The notes beneath the pieces are model-generated. The model ran no database searches. It worked only from the letters and a program-made list of their open reading frames with translations, and was not told the DNA's origin. 64,000 bases of DNA from Micromonospora sp. CP22. GTDB taxonomy: Bacteria > Actinomycetota > Actinomycetes > Mycobacteriales > Micromonosporaceae. Below, piece by piece: positions 24,482 to 33,186 of this stretch; position 1 is the stretch's first letter, and every line of letters begins with the position of its first letter. The DNA is taken from positions 124,001 to 188,000 of the forward strand of contig NZ_VCJO01000008.1 in the NCBI RefSeq assembly GCF_009712475.1. Reading direction: 5' to 3'. Both the position numbers and the translations under genes were made by a program.

Positions 24482-25765
24482 ATGAGCATCTCGTTGGGTC
24501 TGGTGGACACGGCGCCGGTGGTCGTGCCCGGAGAGAGCGTCGACATTCCCGTGACGGTCCGCAACGCGGGCGACGTCGTCGAGGCGTACGCCTTCGAGAT
24601 CATCGGCATACCCGCCACGTGGGCGACGTTCGACCCGCCGCAGGTCTCCCTCTATCCGGGTGCCAGCCAGACCGTCACGCTGACCGTCCGGCCACCCCGA
24701 TCCAGCGAGGTCCGGGCCGGGGAACTGCCGTACGGCGTGCGGGTGGTCCCGTCCGAGACGCCGGAGGCCGCCACGGTCGAGGAGGGCGTGCTGACCATCG
24801 CGCCCTTCCACGAGGTCACCGCCGAACTGCGTCCGCTGGTGCGTCGGGCGTGGCTCGGTGCGCGCTACCGCCTCACCGGGGTCAACGGCGGCAACGTCCC
24901 AGAGACCCTGACCATCAGCGCCGCCGACGAGAACGAACAGTTGCGCTGCTCGCCCCGGCCGGGCACGGTGACCCTGGCCGCCGGAGAGTCGTACCCGGCC
25001 GTACTCGGTGTCCGGGCGCGGCGGCTGCTCTGGCAGGGCACCCCTCGTCACCTGCCGTTCCGGGCTCTGCTGACCGATTCTGCGGGCGGGGCCGTCACCC
25101 TGGACGGGACGCTGGTGCAGCAGCCGGTGTTCTCCGCCCGGCTGCTCAGGTTGTTGGCGTTGCTGTTGGCGTTGCTGCTGCTCCTGCTCGCCGCCTGGTT
25201 CGGGCTGCTGCGGCCGGCGGTGCAGTCGGCGGCCCGGGAGGCGGCCGACGAGCGGGCCGAGCAGGTGGCGACGGAGGCGAGGGAGGTCGCGAGTGTGGCC
25301 GCCGGTGAGGCGGCCCGGGACGCCGTCGAACAGGAACGCGCCGCAGCCCCACCACCCCCGTCGCCGTCACCGACGGCCACCGGCGGCAGCACGGGCAGCG
25401 GCCGGGGCGGGCAGTTCGCCACCGCGCTGTCGGTGCGGGCGAACCCCGGCAGCACGGCGTCGAGCAGCTACACCGTGCCCCGCAATCGGGTGCTCCTGAT
25501 CACGGACTTCCTGGTCGACAACCCGCAGGGGGACACCGGGACCCTGACCATCACCGCCGACGACGTGCGGGTGGTCACCTACGCTCTGGAGAACTTCCGC
25601 AACCAGGACTACCACTCGGTCACCCCGATCCGGGTGCCGGCGGGCGCCCGGGTGGTCCTGACCGTCTCCTGTCGGCAACCGGGTAACCCGGTCGGCGCGT
25701 CCGCGCCGCGCACCTGTCAGGAAGGGCTCTACGTCAACGGCACCCTGACCCGTACCACCAGCTGA
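24482..25765 (+). CDS. Membrane protein with N-terminal Ig-like (NEW3/COG1470-like) domains
   Basis: The protein has 427 residues and no signal peptide. Two Ig-like beta domains (about 1-105 and 110-205) resemble NEW3/COG1470-type domains (VDIPVTVRNAGDVVEAYAFEI). A strong membrane helix follows near 222-243 (Leu-rich), then an Ala/Glu-rich helical stretch, a Pro/Ser linker and a C-terminal beta domain (about 310-427). The topology places the Ig-like part in the cytoplasm and the C-terminal domain outside. It diverges from the luxR-type gene at the edge of the eCIS region and might act as a membrane docking factor; this is speculative. Confidence 0.7.
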   Translation: MSISLGLVDTAPVVVPGESVDIPVTVRNAGDVVEAYAFEIIGIPATWATFDPPQVSLYPGASQTVTLTVRPPRSSEVRAGELPYGVRVVPSETPEAATVEEGVLTIAPFHEVTAELRPLVRRAWLGARYRLTGVNGGNVPETLTISAADENEQLRCSPRPGTVTLAAGESYPAVLGVRARRLLWQGTPRHLPFRALLTDSAGGAVTLDGTLVQQPVFSARLLRLLALLLALLLLLLAAWFGLLRPAVQSAAREAADERAEQVATEAREVASVAAGEAARDAVEQERAAAPPPPSPSPTATGGSTGSGRGGQFATALSVRANPGSTASSSYTVPRNRVLLITDFLVDNPQGDTGTLTITADDVRVVTYALENFRNQDYHSVTPIRVPAGARVVLTVSCRQPGNPVGASAPRTCQEGLYVNGTLTRTTS

Positions 25766-25836
25766 CCACCTCGGCGCGGGGCCGCCCACCGCGCGGCCTG
25801 GCGTGGTGGGCCCACGTCCGTCCGAGGTCACCGTCC

Positions 25837-26544
25837 GTGGTCGGCTTGCCGTCACCGGAGACCGATGGTCATGATGCCGCGGTGGGTTCGGACTGGTCGT
25901 GGGAGCTGCGGGTACCGGTGACGGAGTCGGTTGTGCCCGAGCTGTACGCCCTGGCGACCGAGCGTGGTCTGAGTCTGCGCCGCCCCGACGGGCTGATCAA
26001 CCTGCTCACCAAGCCGGACTGCGACGCGCGCACGGTCGAGGATCTGCACACCGCACTCGACGCCATAGCGACAGGTTGCGCGGCCGGCCAGCTCTGGTCG
26101 AACGACGACGTCGACATGTTCGTGGACTGGCAGGCGGGGAAGCTCGTCTGGGCGTTGGACGCGGCGTACGGTCACCGCCGCCCGTCACCGGAAGCCGACG
26201 AGTTCCGGCGGTTGCACGCCCGCCTGACCGACATGTGGCTCGACGCCGCCGTACGACTGCACGCCGACTTCGGTCGGATCCTGGACGAGTGGTCGACCGA
26301 GCAGATCTGGCATCTCGACGTCCACGACGCCAGTCATCCCGTCGGAGGTTGGCCGGCCGAACTCGGCTGGTGGACCTACCTCGGCCCCGATCGCCGGCTA
26401 CCACCGGCTCCGCTGCCCGACATCGCCGAGCGGACACGCCACCTTCCCAACGGCGCTCTCCTCGTCGAACTCCTGGACGACCCGGCCGCCGTCGACCCGC
26501 TTCACTACCAGGACATCCACGCCCGCTGGTTGCGGGCGCCCTGA
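25837..26544 (+). CDS. Unrecognised 235-residue soluble protein
   Basis: I do not recognise this family. The protein is soluble, rich in Trp, Asp and Glu, and mixed alpha/beta by eye, with a conserved-looking WSNDDVDMFVDWQAGKLVWAL segment and two HDA/HYQD-type His-Asp pairs. GTG at 25837 has GAGG 9 nt upstream; a GTG at 25882 (VGSDWSWEL) is an alternative start. It is not co-oriented with the genes that follow. Size and composition would fit an immunity-type or SMI-like protein, but nothing in the sequence proves it. Confidence 0.6.
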   Translation: MVGLPSPETDGHDAAVGSDWSWELRVPVTESVVPELYALATERGLSLRRPDGLINLLTKPDCDARTVEDLHTALDAIATGCAAGQLWSNDDVDMFVDWQAGKLVWALDAAYGHRRPSPEADEFRRLHARLTDMWLDAAVRLHADFGRILDEWSTEQIWHLDVHDASHPVGGWPAELGWWTYLGPDRRLPPAPLPDIAERTRHLPNGALLVELLDDPAAVDPLHYQDIHARWLRAP

Positions 26545-26570
26545 GCACCGCGTGGCCCGGGAGTTGCCGA

Positions 26571-26975
26571 CTACGTCGCGTTGGACCAGGCACGGCTGGA
26601 CAGCACCAGCCGGTATCTGTCGGGGTCCTCGACGGTCACACCCCATCGATCCCAGTACGTGCCCTGGGCGACCCGACGGCCACCGGCTGCTTCGAGCCGG
26701 GCGATCGTGGACTCCTCGACCGGCGCGGACAGGTACAGCACGAGCAGGTCCTCGGATGTCGGCGTCGGGGCAACCTTCAGGTTGGGTCCGCCGAGAAGTT
26801 CGAGATGCCAGGTGGCCTGGGGCCAACCGAGCATGACCAGGTGGTGCTCGTCGGGAGACTCGGCAGCCGCGCGGTACAGCACGTGCAGCCCGAGCCCTTC
26901 GACGTAGAACCGTTCCGCAGCCGCCAGGTCTCCGCTGGGGCGAGCGATGCGGATTGCCGCCGTGGGGTCGATCAT
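26571..26975 (-). CDS. VOC-family (glyoxalase/bleomycin-resistance-like) protein
   Basis: The 134-residue protein has the beta-alpha-beta-beta-beta repeats of the vicinal oxygen chelate fold: IRIARPSGDLAAAERFYVEGLGL at the N-terminus, HLVMLGW and HLELLGG, then a C-terminal repeat ending in GVTVEDPDRYRLVLSSR. Metal-ligand candidates are the His/Glu of HLEL. The enzymatic substrate cannot be read from the sequence. ATG at 26975 has GGAG 8 nt upstream. It converges with the preceding unknown gene. Confidence 0.85.
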   Translation of the reverse strand: MIDPTAAIRIARPSGDLAAAERFYVEGLGLHVLYRAAAESPDEHHLVMLGWPQATWHLELLGGPNLKVAPTPTSEDLLVLYLSAPVEESTIARLEAAGGRRVAQGTYWDRWGVTVEDPDRYRLVLSSRAWSNAT

Positions 26976-27086
26976 CCGGGTGACTCCGTTCTCTCGATCG
27001 ACCCCCACTATCGAAGCTCAACGTGACTTCAGGTCAACGACACGAGCGCCTGAGCCGCCGGTACGAGCGCACCCGGGTGACCGGGA

Positions 27087-28520
27087 TCACCTGATCGTCG
27101 TGCGGGCCAGGGCACGCTTGTCCGGTTTACCGCTCGGAGCCACCGGCACCCGGTCGATCAACTCGATCGTCTTAGGGGCGGACGGTGCCCCCAGGGTCTG
27201 CGCCACCAGGGCGCGCAGCCGGTCGACATCCGGTACGCGACCGGTGGCCGGTACCAGAAAGGCGTGCACCGCCTCGCCGGTGACGTCGTCGGGCAGGCCG
27301 ATGACGTACGCCTCGGCGACCGTGGGGTCGGTGGCGAGGACCCGCTCGATCGGGCCCGCGTACACCAGGTTGGCGTGCACGATGATGACGTCCCGGGCCC
27401 GGCCGAGCAGGTGCAGGTAGCCGTCGCTGTCCAGCCGGGCCAGGTCGCGGGTGCGGACCCAGCCGTCGACGAACACCTCGGCGGTCTCGGCCGGATCCGT
27501 CCAGTAGGCGTGGGCCTGCGCGGGTGTCCGGACGAAGAGTTCCCCCTCGGTGGCGGGACGGCCGTCGGCGTCGCGGATGGACAGTTCGGTGACCGGCGGC
27601 GGTCGGCCGACCGAGGCGAGCACCGCCGGTGACGCCAGCATCTCGGCCGGTGTCGCCATTGTGATCATGCCGGTCTCGGTCTGCCCGTAGCCGTGGAAGA
27701 CCACCGGGCCGAGTACGTCGAGCGCCTCGGCGAGCCGGCCCGGCGCGAGCGGGGAGCCGGAGACCAGCAGCGCCCGCAGGCTGCTCAGGTCGGTCGGAGA
27801 GGTGCGCTGGGCCTGGACGAGTTGGTGCAGCTTGCCGACGGTGATCACACTCGCGGTCGCCCGGTGCCGGCTGATCATCTCCGGAAATCCCGGGGACCGT
27901 TCCGCGACCAGGGTGCCGCCGGCGGTCAGGGTGAGCACCGCGTACTCCAGCATGACCTGGCTGCTCAACGAGCCGAAGACGAGATAGCGCTGCAACCGGG
28001 TGGCGAGGTCGGCGACCGCCGGGGGCCAGCGGTCCGGGTAGGGCGCCCAGGCCGCGCTCATCGCCGCGTACGTCTGTGCGCAGCCTTTCGGGTTGCCGGT
28101 GCTGCCGCTGGTCCAGGTGATCCGGGCGACATCGCTCGGGCGGCCGGCGGCGACCAGGGTGGTCTCCTCGTCGGACGTCGCCACCAGTTCGGCGACGCGG
28201 ACGTCGTCGACGAGTAGCGCGGTGCCGTCGAGTTGGTGGGCGAGTTGCGCCGGGGGCAGGTCGGGTCGGATTCCGGAGACCCGGGCGCCGACCGCGAAGG
28301 CCGCGATGATCGCGGCGAACGCCTCGGCATTGACACCGAGCCGCAGGGCGACCCCGACGCCCGGCCCGGCCCCGGCGGTGCGCAGCCCGGCGGCGATCCG
28401 GCGGACCAGCCGGGACATCTGCGCCGCGGTGACCGTCCGGTCGCCGTCGCAGAAGACCGGCCGGTCACCTCCGGTGGCGAGCAGGTCCAACACGGGCTGT
28501 GGCCAGATCTCAGCCCGCAT
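27087..28520 (-). CDS. Stand-alone AMP-forming acyl/aryl ligase (ANL superfamily)
   Basis: The 477-residue protein has the phosphate-binding loop TWTSGSTGNPKG, the A5 motif GYGQTE, the ATP-ribose Asp in RTRDLARLDSDGYLHLLGR, and the C-terminal catalytic Lys in APSGKPDKRAL. No carrier-protein domain is attached. It would activate a carboxylic acid as adenylate and transfer it to CoA or a carrier. Its partners suggest an aromatic acid such as a cinnamate-type product, which is inference. ATG at 28520 overlaps the end of the flavoprotein gene by 11 nt, so both are in one operon. Confidence 0.9.
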   Translation of the reverse strand: MRAEIWPQPVLDLLATGGDRPVFCDGDRTVTAAQMSRLVRRIAAGLRTAGAGPGVGVALRLGVNAEAFAAIIAAFAVGARVSGIRPDLPPAQLAHQLDGTALLVDDVRVAELVATSDEETTLVAAGRPSDVARITWTSGSTGNPKGCAQTYAAMSAAWAPYPDRWPPAVADLATRLQRYLVFGSLSSQVMLEYAVLTLTAGGTLVAERSPGFPEMISRHRATASVITVGKLHQLVQAQRTSPTDLSSLRALLVSGSPLAPGRLAEALDVLGPVVFHGYGQTETGMITMATPAEMLASPAVLASVGRPPPVTELSIRDADGRPATEGELFVRTPAQAHAYWTDPAETAEVFVDGWVRTRDLARLDSDGYLHLLGRARDVIIVHANLVYAGPIERVLATDPTVAEAYVIGLPDDVTGEAVHAFLVPATGRVPDVDRLRALVAQTLGAPSAPKTIELIDRVPVAPSGKPDKRALARTTIR

Positions 28521-30054
28521 CGGAGAGGACACCCTTGATGAAGAGCACGAGTGGCTGGTGGTGTACGCCGGGAAGGTTCCAGTGGTTCTCGAGGTTCTCC
28601 GCGAGGTGGTGCTCCGCGACGACCCGGCCTCCACGGTGGACCCGAATGACCGGGTGCAGATAGCTGGCGTCGTGTGCGTGCTCGGCGTCGTTCTCGGCGA
28701 TCCGGGGGACCGTGATGTCGAAGGGGTCGACCTGGTCGTGGTCCGGCCCGTACTCCAGGGTGGCCACGAACGCGAACGGCTCGGGGCCCAGGCCGCCGTC
28801 GTGCAGGTAAGCGACCGGCACCTCCTCCTGGTAGAGCGCGGTGTCGCCGGAGATGGTGACGACGTCACCGAGGACCGCGAACTGCTGCCACAACGCCGAC
28901 GTCCGGTTGAGCCGGGCGAGGAACGCGTCGGCGATCGCCTCCGGAGTGTTGTCCAGTGGTGTGGACGGCCACGGCGAGTCGTGGTGGCGGGCGTTGAGAA
29001 TCCGGTGCAGGGCACGTACGCCGTACCGGAAACCGTGGATGAATCCGCTGGTCGAGCGCTTGAAGTCGCGCTGCTGGGTGAGGGTGCCGGCGAAGTACAG
29101 GCCGGGGACGTCGACCGACTCGTACGCCGACGTCTGCTCCGGGAAACGGTCGTTGATCACCAGGCGCGGCGCGGCCGACGGGTCGAAGATGCTCGCGTCG
29201 AACCGGAACCCGGTGCAGAGGATGACCCGGTCGTAGTCGATCTGCCGGATCGACTCGACGGTGCGGGCGTACCGGAAGTCGATCCGGTAGCCGCCGTCGT
29301 CGCGCCGGACGATCCGTTCGACGGTGCCGTCGAGCACCGCGTTCTGCGACTTGAGCTGGTAGGTGTCCAGGAAGTTGTTGTTCACCGCGCGGAGGTGCCC
29401 GACATAGTGGGACTGCCAGGCCATCTTGATCGAGTGTGGACCGGCGACGTGGATGACGGCGGCCGTCTCGATCAGTGCGTCGGCGGTCTCGAAGGCCGAG
29501 TTGCCCTTGCCGATGATGAGCACCCGCTGGTTGGTGAAGTCGTCCGGGTCGACGCTGACCGTGTCGTACCGCTCGGCGAGTTCGGCGCCCTCGATCGGTG
29601 GGACGTACAGCTGGGAGACCCCGGTGGCGACCACGACCCGGCGGGCGGTCAGGGTGTCGTCGCCGGTGGCGACGGTGAACAGGTCCCCGTCACGTGCGAC
29701 GCGGGTGACCCGGGTGTCGTACCGCACCCGCAGGCCACGGGCGAAGTCGGCGAGGTATCGCACCAGGTCGGCGGCGTCGGGGAAGTAGCGCCGACTGTAG
29801 TTCTTGAACAGCAGCGCCGGGTCGTCGGTGAGCAGTGAGTTCCAGTCCGCCCGCAGGTTGAACTCCGGGTCCTCGGAACCGGTCCAGATCTTGTTGATCG
29901 AGATGAGTTGCCGGTGCCGGGGATAGGTGGTGAAGAAGGTGCCCGGTGTGGGGCCTGCCTCCAGCACCAGATACTCACGATCGTCGCGCTGCAGCAGGGC
30001 GGCGAGCTGGAGTCCGGCCGGCCCAGCTCCGATGATCAGGTAATCGAGCGTCAT
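28510..30054 (-). CDS. FOXRED2-like FAD/NAD(P)-dependent oxidoreductase 1
   Basis: This 514-residue flavoprotein has the FAD motif GAGPAGLQLAALL (from residue 8), FFTTYPRHRQLISINK, RADWNSLLTDDP, and a nucleotide-binding GKGNSAFETAD near 180. The long co-linear pattern matches FOXRED2-type flavoproteins and flavin monooxygenase relatives. It is cytoplasmic. It is closely similar over its whole length to the plus-strand neighbour at 31,623-33,185, so the pair arose by duplication. It diverges from the lyase gene by 63 nt and overlaps the ligase gene. The ATG at 30054 matches the start of its paralogue. Confidence 0.88.
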   Translation of the reverse strand: MTLDYLIIGAGPAGLQLAALLQRDDREYLVLEAGPTPGTFFTTYPRHRQLISINKIWTGSEDPEFNLRADWNSLLTDDPALLFKNYSRRYFPDAADLVRYLADFARGLRVRYDTRVTRVARDGDLFTVATGDDTLTARRVVVATGVSQLYVPPIEGAELAERYDTVSVDPDDFTNQRVLIIGKGNSAFETADALIETAAVIHVAGPHSIKMAWQSHYVGHLRAVNNNFLDTYQLKSQNAVLDGTVERIVRRDDGGYRIDFRYARTVESIRQIDYDRVILCTGFRFDASIFDPSAAPRLVINDRFPEQTSAYESVDVPGLYFAGTLTQQRDFKRSTSGFIHGFRYGVRALHRILNARHHDSPWPSTPLDNTPEAIADAFLARLNRTSALWQQFAVLGDVVTISGDTALYQEEVPVAYLHDGGLGPEPFAFVATLEYGPDHDQVDPFDITVPRIAENDAEHAHDASYLHPVIRVHRGGRVVAEHHLAENLENHWNLPGVHHQPLVLFIKGVLSDAG

Positions 30055-30078
30055 GTGGCGCAACGTAACGCCCCGATT

Positions 30079-30092
30079 TCAGAGCGTTCTGA
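30079..30092. promoter_or_regulatory. Candidate operator TCAGA-GCGT-TCTGA in the divergent promoter
   Basis: A perfect 5-bp inverted repeat with a 4-nt spacer sits in the middle of the 63-nt gap between the divergent flavoprotein and lyase genes. Such a short gap forces the two promoters to overlap, so a bound regulator would affect both directions. Confidence 0.35.
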
Positions 30093-30117
30093 GATTCCGT
30101 CTCTAGGGTGCGTTCGC

Positions 30118-31626
30118 ATGACGAGAGAGGTAGATCTCGCGGTACCGCTGCGGATCGCCGACCTGACCGCTGCTCGTGACCCGGTCAAGGTCGTGGTCGG
30201 GGCGGAGGTCCGGGAACGGGTCGCGACCACCCGCGCGTTCCTGTCCGACGTGCTCGGCGACGACCGCACGGTGTACGGCGCCACCACCGGCTTCGGTGCC
30301 CTGGTGGGGTACCAGGGCCGGGCCGATCTGCGCGACCAGGCCGACAACACGCTCGCTCACCTCGGTGCGGGGCAGGGCCCGGACCTCGCACCGGAGGTCG
30401 TCCGCGCGACCATGCTGATCCGGGCCTGGTCGCTGGCCCGGGGGGTCTCAGGGGTGTCCCCGCACGTCATCGACGCGCTCACGGCGATGCTGGCGACCAC
30501 GTTCGTCCCCGTGATACCCCGGTTGGGCTCGGTGGGGGCCAGCGGCGACCTGATCCCGCTCGGCGCGGCGGCCCAGGCACTACGTGGTCGCGGGTACGCC
30601 TACCTCGACGGGGTACGGCTGCCCGCGGCCGAGGCGTTGGAGAAGGCGGGTCTCGAACCGCTGCCACTGGACGGTCGGGATGCCCTGGCACTGGTCAACG
30701 GCACCTCGCTGACCACCGCGGCGACGGCGCTCGCGGTGGACTCGGTGCGCGCCTCGCACCGGGCGGTCCAGGTGCTCACCTGCCTGCTCGCCGATCTGCT
30801 CGGCAGCGATCCGCAGTTCCTCGACGCCCGGCTGCTGCGGGCGTTCGGCCATCCGGGCGCCATCGACGTGGGCGCGTACATGCGCCGGGTCAGCGCCGGG
30901 CTCGTGCCGTCCGGCAAGCGTCCACTTCAGGAGCCGTACAGCATCCGCTGTGCGCCGCAACTGCTCGGCGCGGCCGAGGACGCCCTACGCTACGTCGACT
31001 CCGTCGTCCGGGCCGACCTGGACGCCGTCAGCGACAATCCGCTGTTCTTTCCCGACGAGGACCTCGTCGTGCACGGCGGCAACTTCTTCGGCCAGCCGGC
31101 CGCGTTCGCCGCCGACGTGCTGTCGATGGTCGTGGCGCAGGTCGGCAACCTCGCCGAACGTCAACTCGACCTGTTGGTGGACCCGAACCGCAACGGCGGC
31201 CTGCCACCGATGCTGGCCGCCGGGCCGGGGCAGCAGCACGGCCTACAGGGCGTGCAGTTGGCGTCGACCGCGCTGGTCACCGAGATCCGCCGCGACGCGG
31301 TTCCGGCGAGCATGCAGAGCCTGCCGACCAACCTGCACAACCAGGATGTCATCCCGCTGGGCACCCAGGCCGCGCTGCGGGCGTTGGACCAGGCCCGGCT
31401 GCTGCACCTGGTCGTCGGGTCGCTCGCGCTGGGGTTGCGTCAGGCGGCGTACGTCGGTGCGCGTCCGCCGACCGCACCAGGCTGCGCCGAGGTGCTGGCC
31501 GCGCTGGCCGAGGCCATACCACCGGTCGACCCGGACCGGCCGTTGGACGGTGACGTTCGGCGTGCCGCCGATGTCATCGCGAATGTCGACCTTCCTCCGA
31601 TCTCTTCCGTGGAGTGGCAGCTGTGA
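30118..31626 (+). CDS. MIO aromatic amino-acid ammonia-lyase/aminomutase, tyrosine-type
   Basis: The 502-residue protein has the MIO-forming Ala141-Ser142-Gly143 in GSVGASGDL, the catalytic Tyr53 in VYGATTGFG, NGTS, and the EPYSIRC and DNPLF segments of the HAL/PAL/TAL family. The selectivity position carries His81-Leu82, as in the His89-Leu90 pair of Rhodobacter TAL, rather than Ser-His of histidine ammonia-lyase. It should therefore convert tyrosine to 4-coumarate, or to beta-tyrosine if it is an aminomutase. It is the first of five genes coupled by overlaps. Confidence 0.88.
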   Translation: MTREVDLAVPLRIADLTAARDPVKVVVGAEVRERVATTRAFLSDVLGDDRTVYGATTGFGALVGYQGRADLRDQADNTLAHLGAGQGPDLAPEVVRATMLIRAWSLARGVSGVSPHVIDALTAMLATTFVPVIPRLGSVGASGDLIPLGAAAQALRGRGYAYLDGVRLPAAEALEKAGLEPLPLDGRDALALVNGTSLTTAATALAVDSVRASHRAVQVLTCLLADLLGSDPQFLDARLLRAFGHPGAIDVGAYMRRVSAGLVPSGKRPLQEPYSIRCAPQLLGAAEDALRYVDSVVRADLDAVSDNPLFFPDEDLVVHGGNFFGQPAAFAADVLSMVVAQVGNLAERQLDLLVDPNRNGGLPPMLAAGPGQQHGLQGVQLASTALVTEIRRDAVPASMQSLPTNLHNQDVIPLGTQAALRALDQARLLHLVVGSLALGLRQAAYVGARPPTAPGCAEVLAALAEAIPPVDPDRPLDGDVRRAADVIANVDLPPISSVEWQL

Positions 31627-33185
31627 CGCTTGACTATCTGATCATCGGTGCCGGGCCGGCCGGACTCCAGCTCGGCGCCCTGTTGGAAGCCGACGGCAAA
31701 CGCGACTACCTGGTGCTGGAGGGCGCGGACATCCCGGGCGCGTTCTTCGCCCGCTTTCCCCGCCACCGGCAACTGATCTCCATCAACAAGCCGCACACCG
31801 GCTCGGACGATCCGGAGCTGAACCTACGACTGGACTGGAACTCGCTGCTCAGCGACGATCCGACGCTGCGGTTCACCGGGTACACGGAGCGGTACTTCCC
31901 GGACGCCGACGTGATGGTCCGCTACCTGGCGGACTTCGCCGCGAAGACGGGGGTCAAGGTCCGGTACAACTCCCGGGTGACGTCGGTCAGCAAGGTCGAC
32001 GGGATCTTCGAGGTCCAGGCCGGGCAGACCTTCCGGGCGCGGCGGCTGGTCGTCGCCACCGGCGTCTCCCGGCCGTACGTCCCGCAGATCCCGGGCATGG
32101 AGCTGGCGGAGCAGTACGCGGACATGTCCGTCGATCCGCGCGACTATCTCGACCAGAAGGTGCTGATCATCGGCAAGGGGAACTCCGCGTTCGAGACCGC
32201 GGAGAACCTGATGGAGACCACCACGCTGATCCACCTCGCCGGTCCGAGTTCGATCCGGATGGCCTGGCGGACCCATTACGTCGGGCATCTGCGCGCGGTC
32301 AACAACAACTTCCTGGACACCTACCAGCTGAAGTCGGCCAACGCGATCCTGGACGGCCACATCAGACGGATCGAGCGCGACGGCACCGGTTTCAAGGTCA
32401 CGTTCGCGTTCTCCCGGGCCGACGAGGTGGTCAAGGAACTCTGGTACGACCGGGTGCTCGCCTGCACCGGATTCGGCTTCGACGCGTCGATCTTCGACGA
32501 CAGTTGCCGTCCGGCGCTCGCCATCAAGGACCGCTTCCCGGCCCAGACCCCGCAGTGGGAGTCGGTGAACGTAGCCGGTCTGTACTTCGCCGGCACGCTC
32601 TCCCAGGAACGCGACTTCAAGCGCTCGACCAGTGGCTTCATCCACGGCTTCCGGTACGGCGTACGGGCCCTGCACAAGATCCTGGAGCGCCGGTACGACG
32701 ACACGCCGTGGCCGTCGGAGAAGCTGGACGCCACGGCGGAGTCGATCGCCGACGCGATCATCGCCCGGGTCAACCGCACCTCCGCCCTGTGGCAGCAGTT
32801 CGGCGTCCTCGGCGACGTGGTCACCGTGGCCGGGTCGGACGCCCGCTACCACGACGAGGTGCCGATCGACTACTTCACCCACATCGGCCTGCGCAGCGAC
32901 GACCACGACTACCGGCACGCCTTCGTGGTGACCCTGGAGTACGGCCCCGAGCACGACCAGGTGGATCCGTTCGACGTCACGGTCAGCCGGGTGGCGCAGA
33001 ACGTCGTCGGTCAGGCCCACGACGCCGCCTACCTGCACCCGGTCGTCCGCTACCACCGGGCGGGGCGGGTCGTCGCCACCCACCACCTGGCGGAGAACCT
33101 GGAGAACCAGTGGGACCGGCCCGACGTCCACGTCGCGCCGCTGATCGCGTTCGTCGGCGACTGCCTGAGCGGTGTCGAGGGCTGA
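31623..33185 (+). CDS. FOXRED2-like FAD/NAD(P)-dependent oxidoreductase 2
   Basis: This 520-residue protein is the paralogue of the minus-strand flavoprotein. It shares GAGPAGLQLGALL, FPRHRQLISINK, GKGNSAFETAE, NNNFLDTYQLKS and RSTSGFIHGFRYGVRALH. It lacks an N-terminal signal. The GTG start at 31,623 forms a GTGA overlap with the lyase stop, and GTG-ACG-CTT-GAC gives the same MTLDYLIIGAG start as the paralogue. A substrate hydroxylation, N-oxidation or dehydrogenation role is likely, but which one cannot be read from sequence. Confidence 0.9.
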   Translation: MTLDYLIIGAGPAGLQLGALLEADGKRDYLVLEGADIPGAFFARFPRHRQLISINKPHTGSDDPELNLRLDWNSLLSDDPTLRFTGYTERYFPDADVMVRYLADFAAKTGVKVRYNSRVTSVSKVDGIFEVQAGQTFRARRLVVATGVSRPYVPQIPGMELAEQYADMSVDPRDYLDQKVLIIGKGNSAFETAENLMETTTLIHLAGPSSIRMAWRTHYVGHLRAVNNNFLDTYQLKSANAILDGHIRRIERDGTGFKVTFAFSRADEVVKELWYDRVLACTGFGFDASIFDDSCRPALAIKDRFPAQTPQWESVNVAGLYFAGTLSQERDFKRSTSGFIHGFRYGVRALHKILERRYDDTPWPSEKLDATAESIADAIIARVNRTSALWQQFGVLGDVVTVAGSDARYHDEVPIDYFTHIGLRSDDHDYRHAFVVTLEYGPEHDQVDPFDVTVSRVAQNVVGQAHDAAYLHPVVRYHRAGRVVATHHLAENLENQWDRPDVHVAPLIAFVGDCLSGVEG

Positions 33186-33186
33186 G

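Noticed and set aside
1..25770. Possible prophage origin of the tail-like locus
   Set aside because: No capsid, portal, terminase, integrase or lysis genes; the AAA+ ATPase, DUF4255 and DUF4157 genes identify an eCIS.
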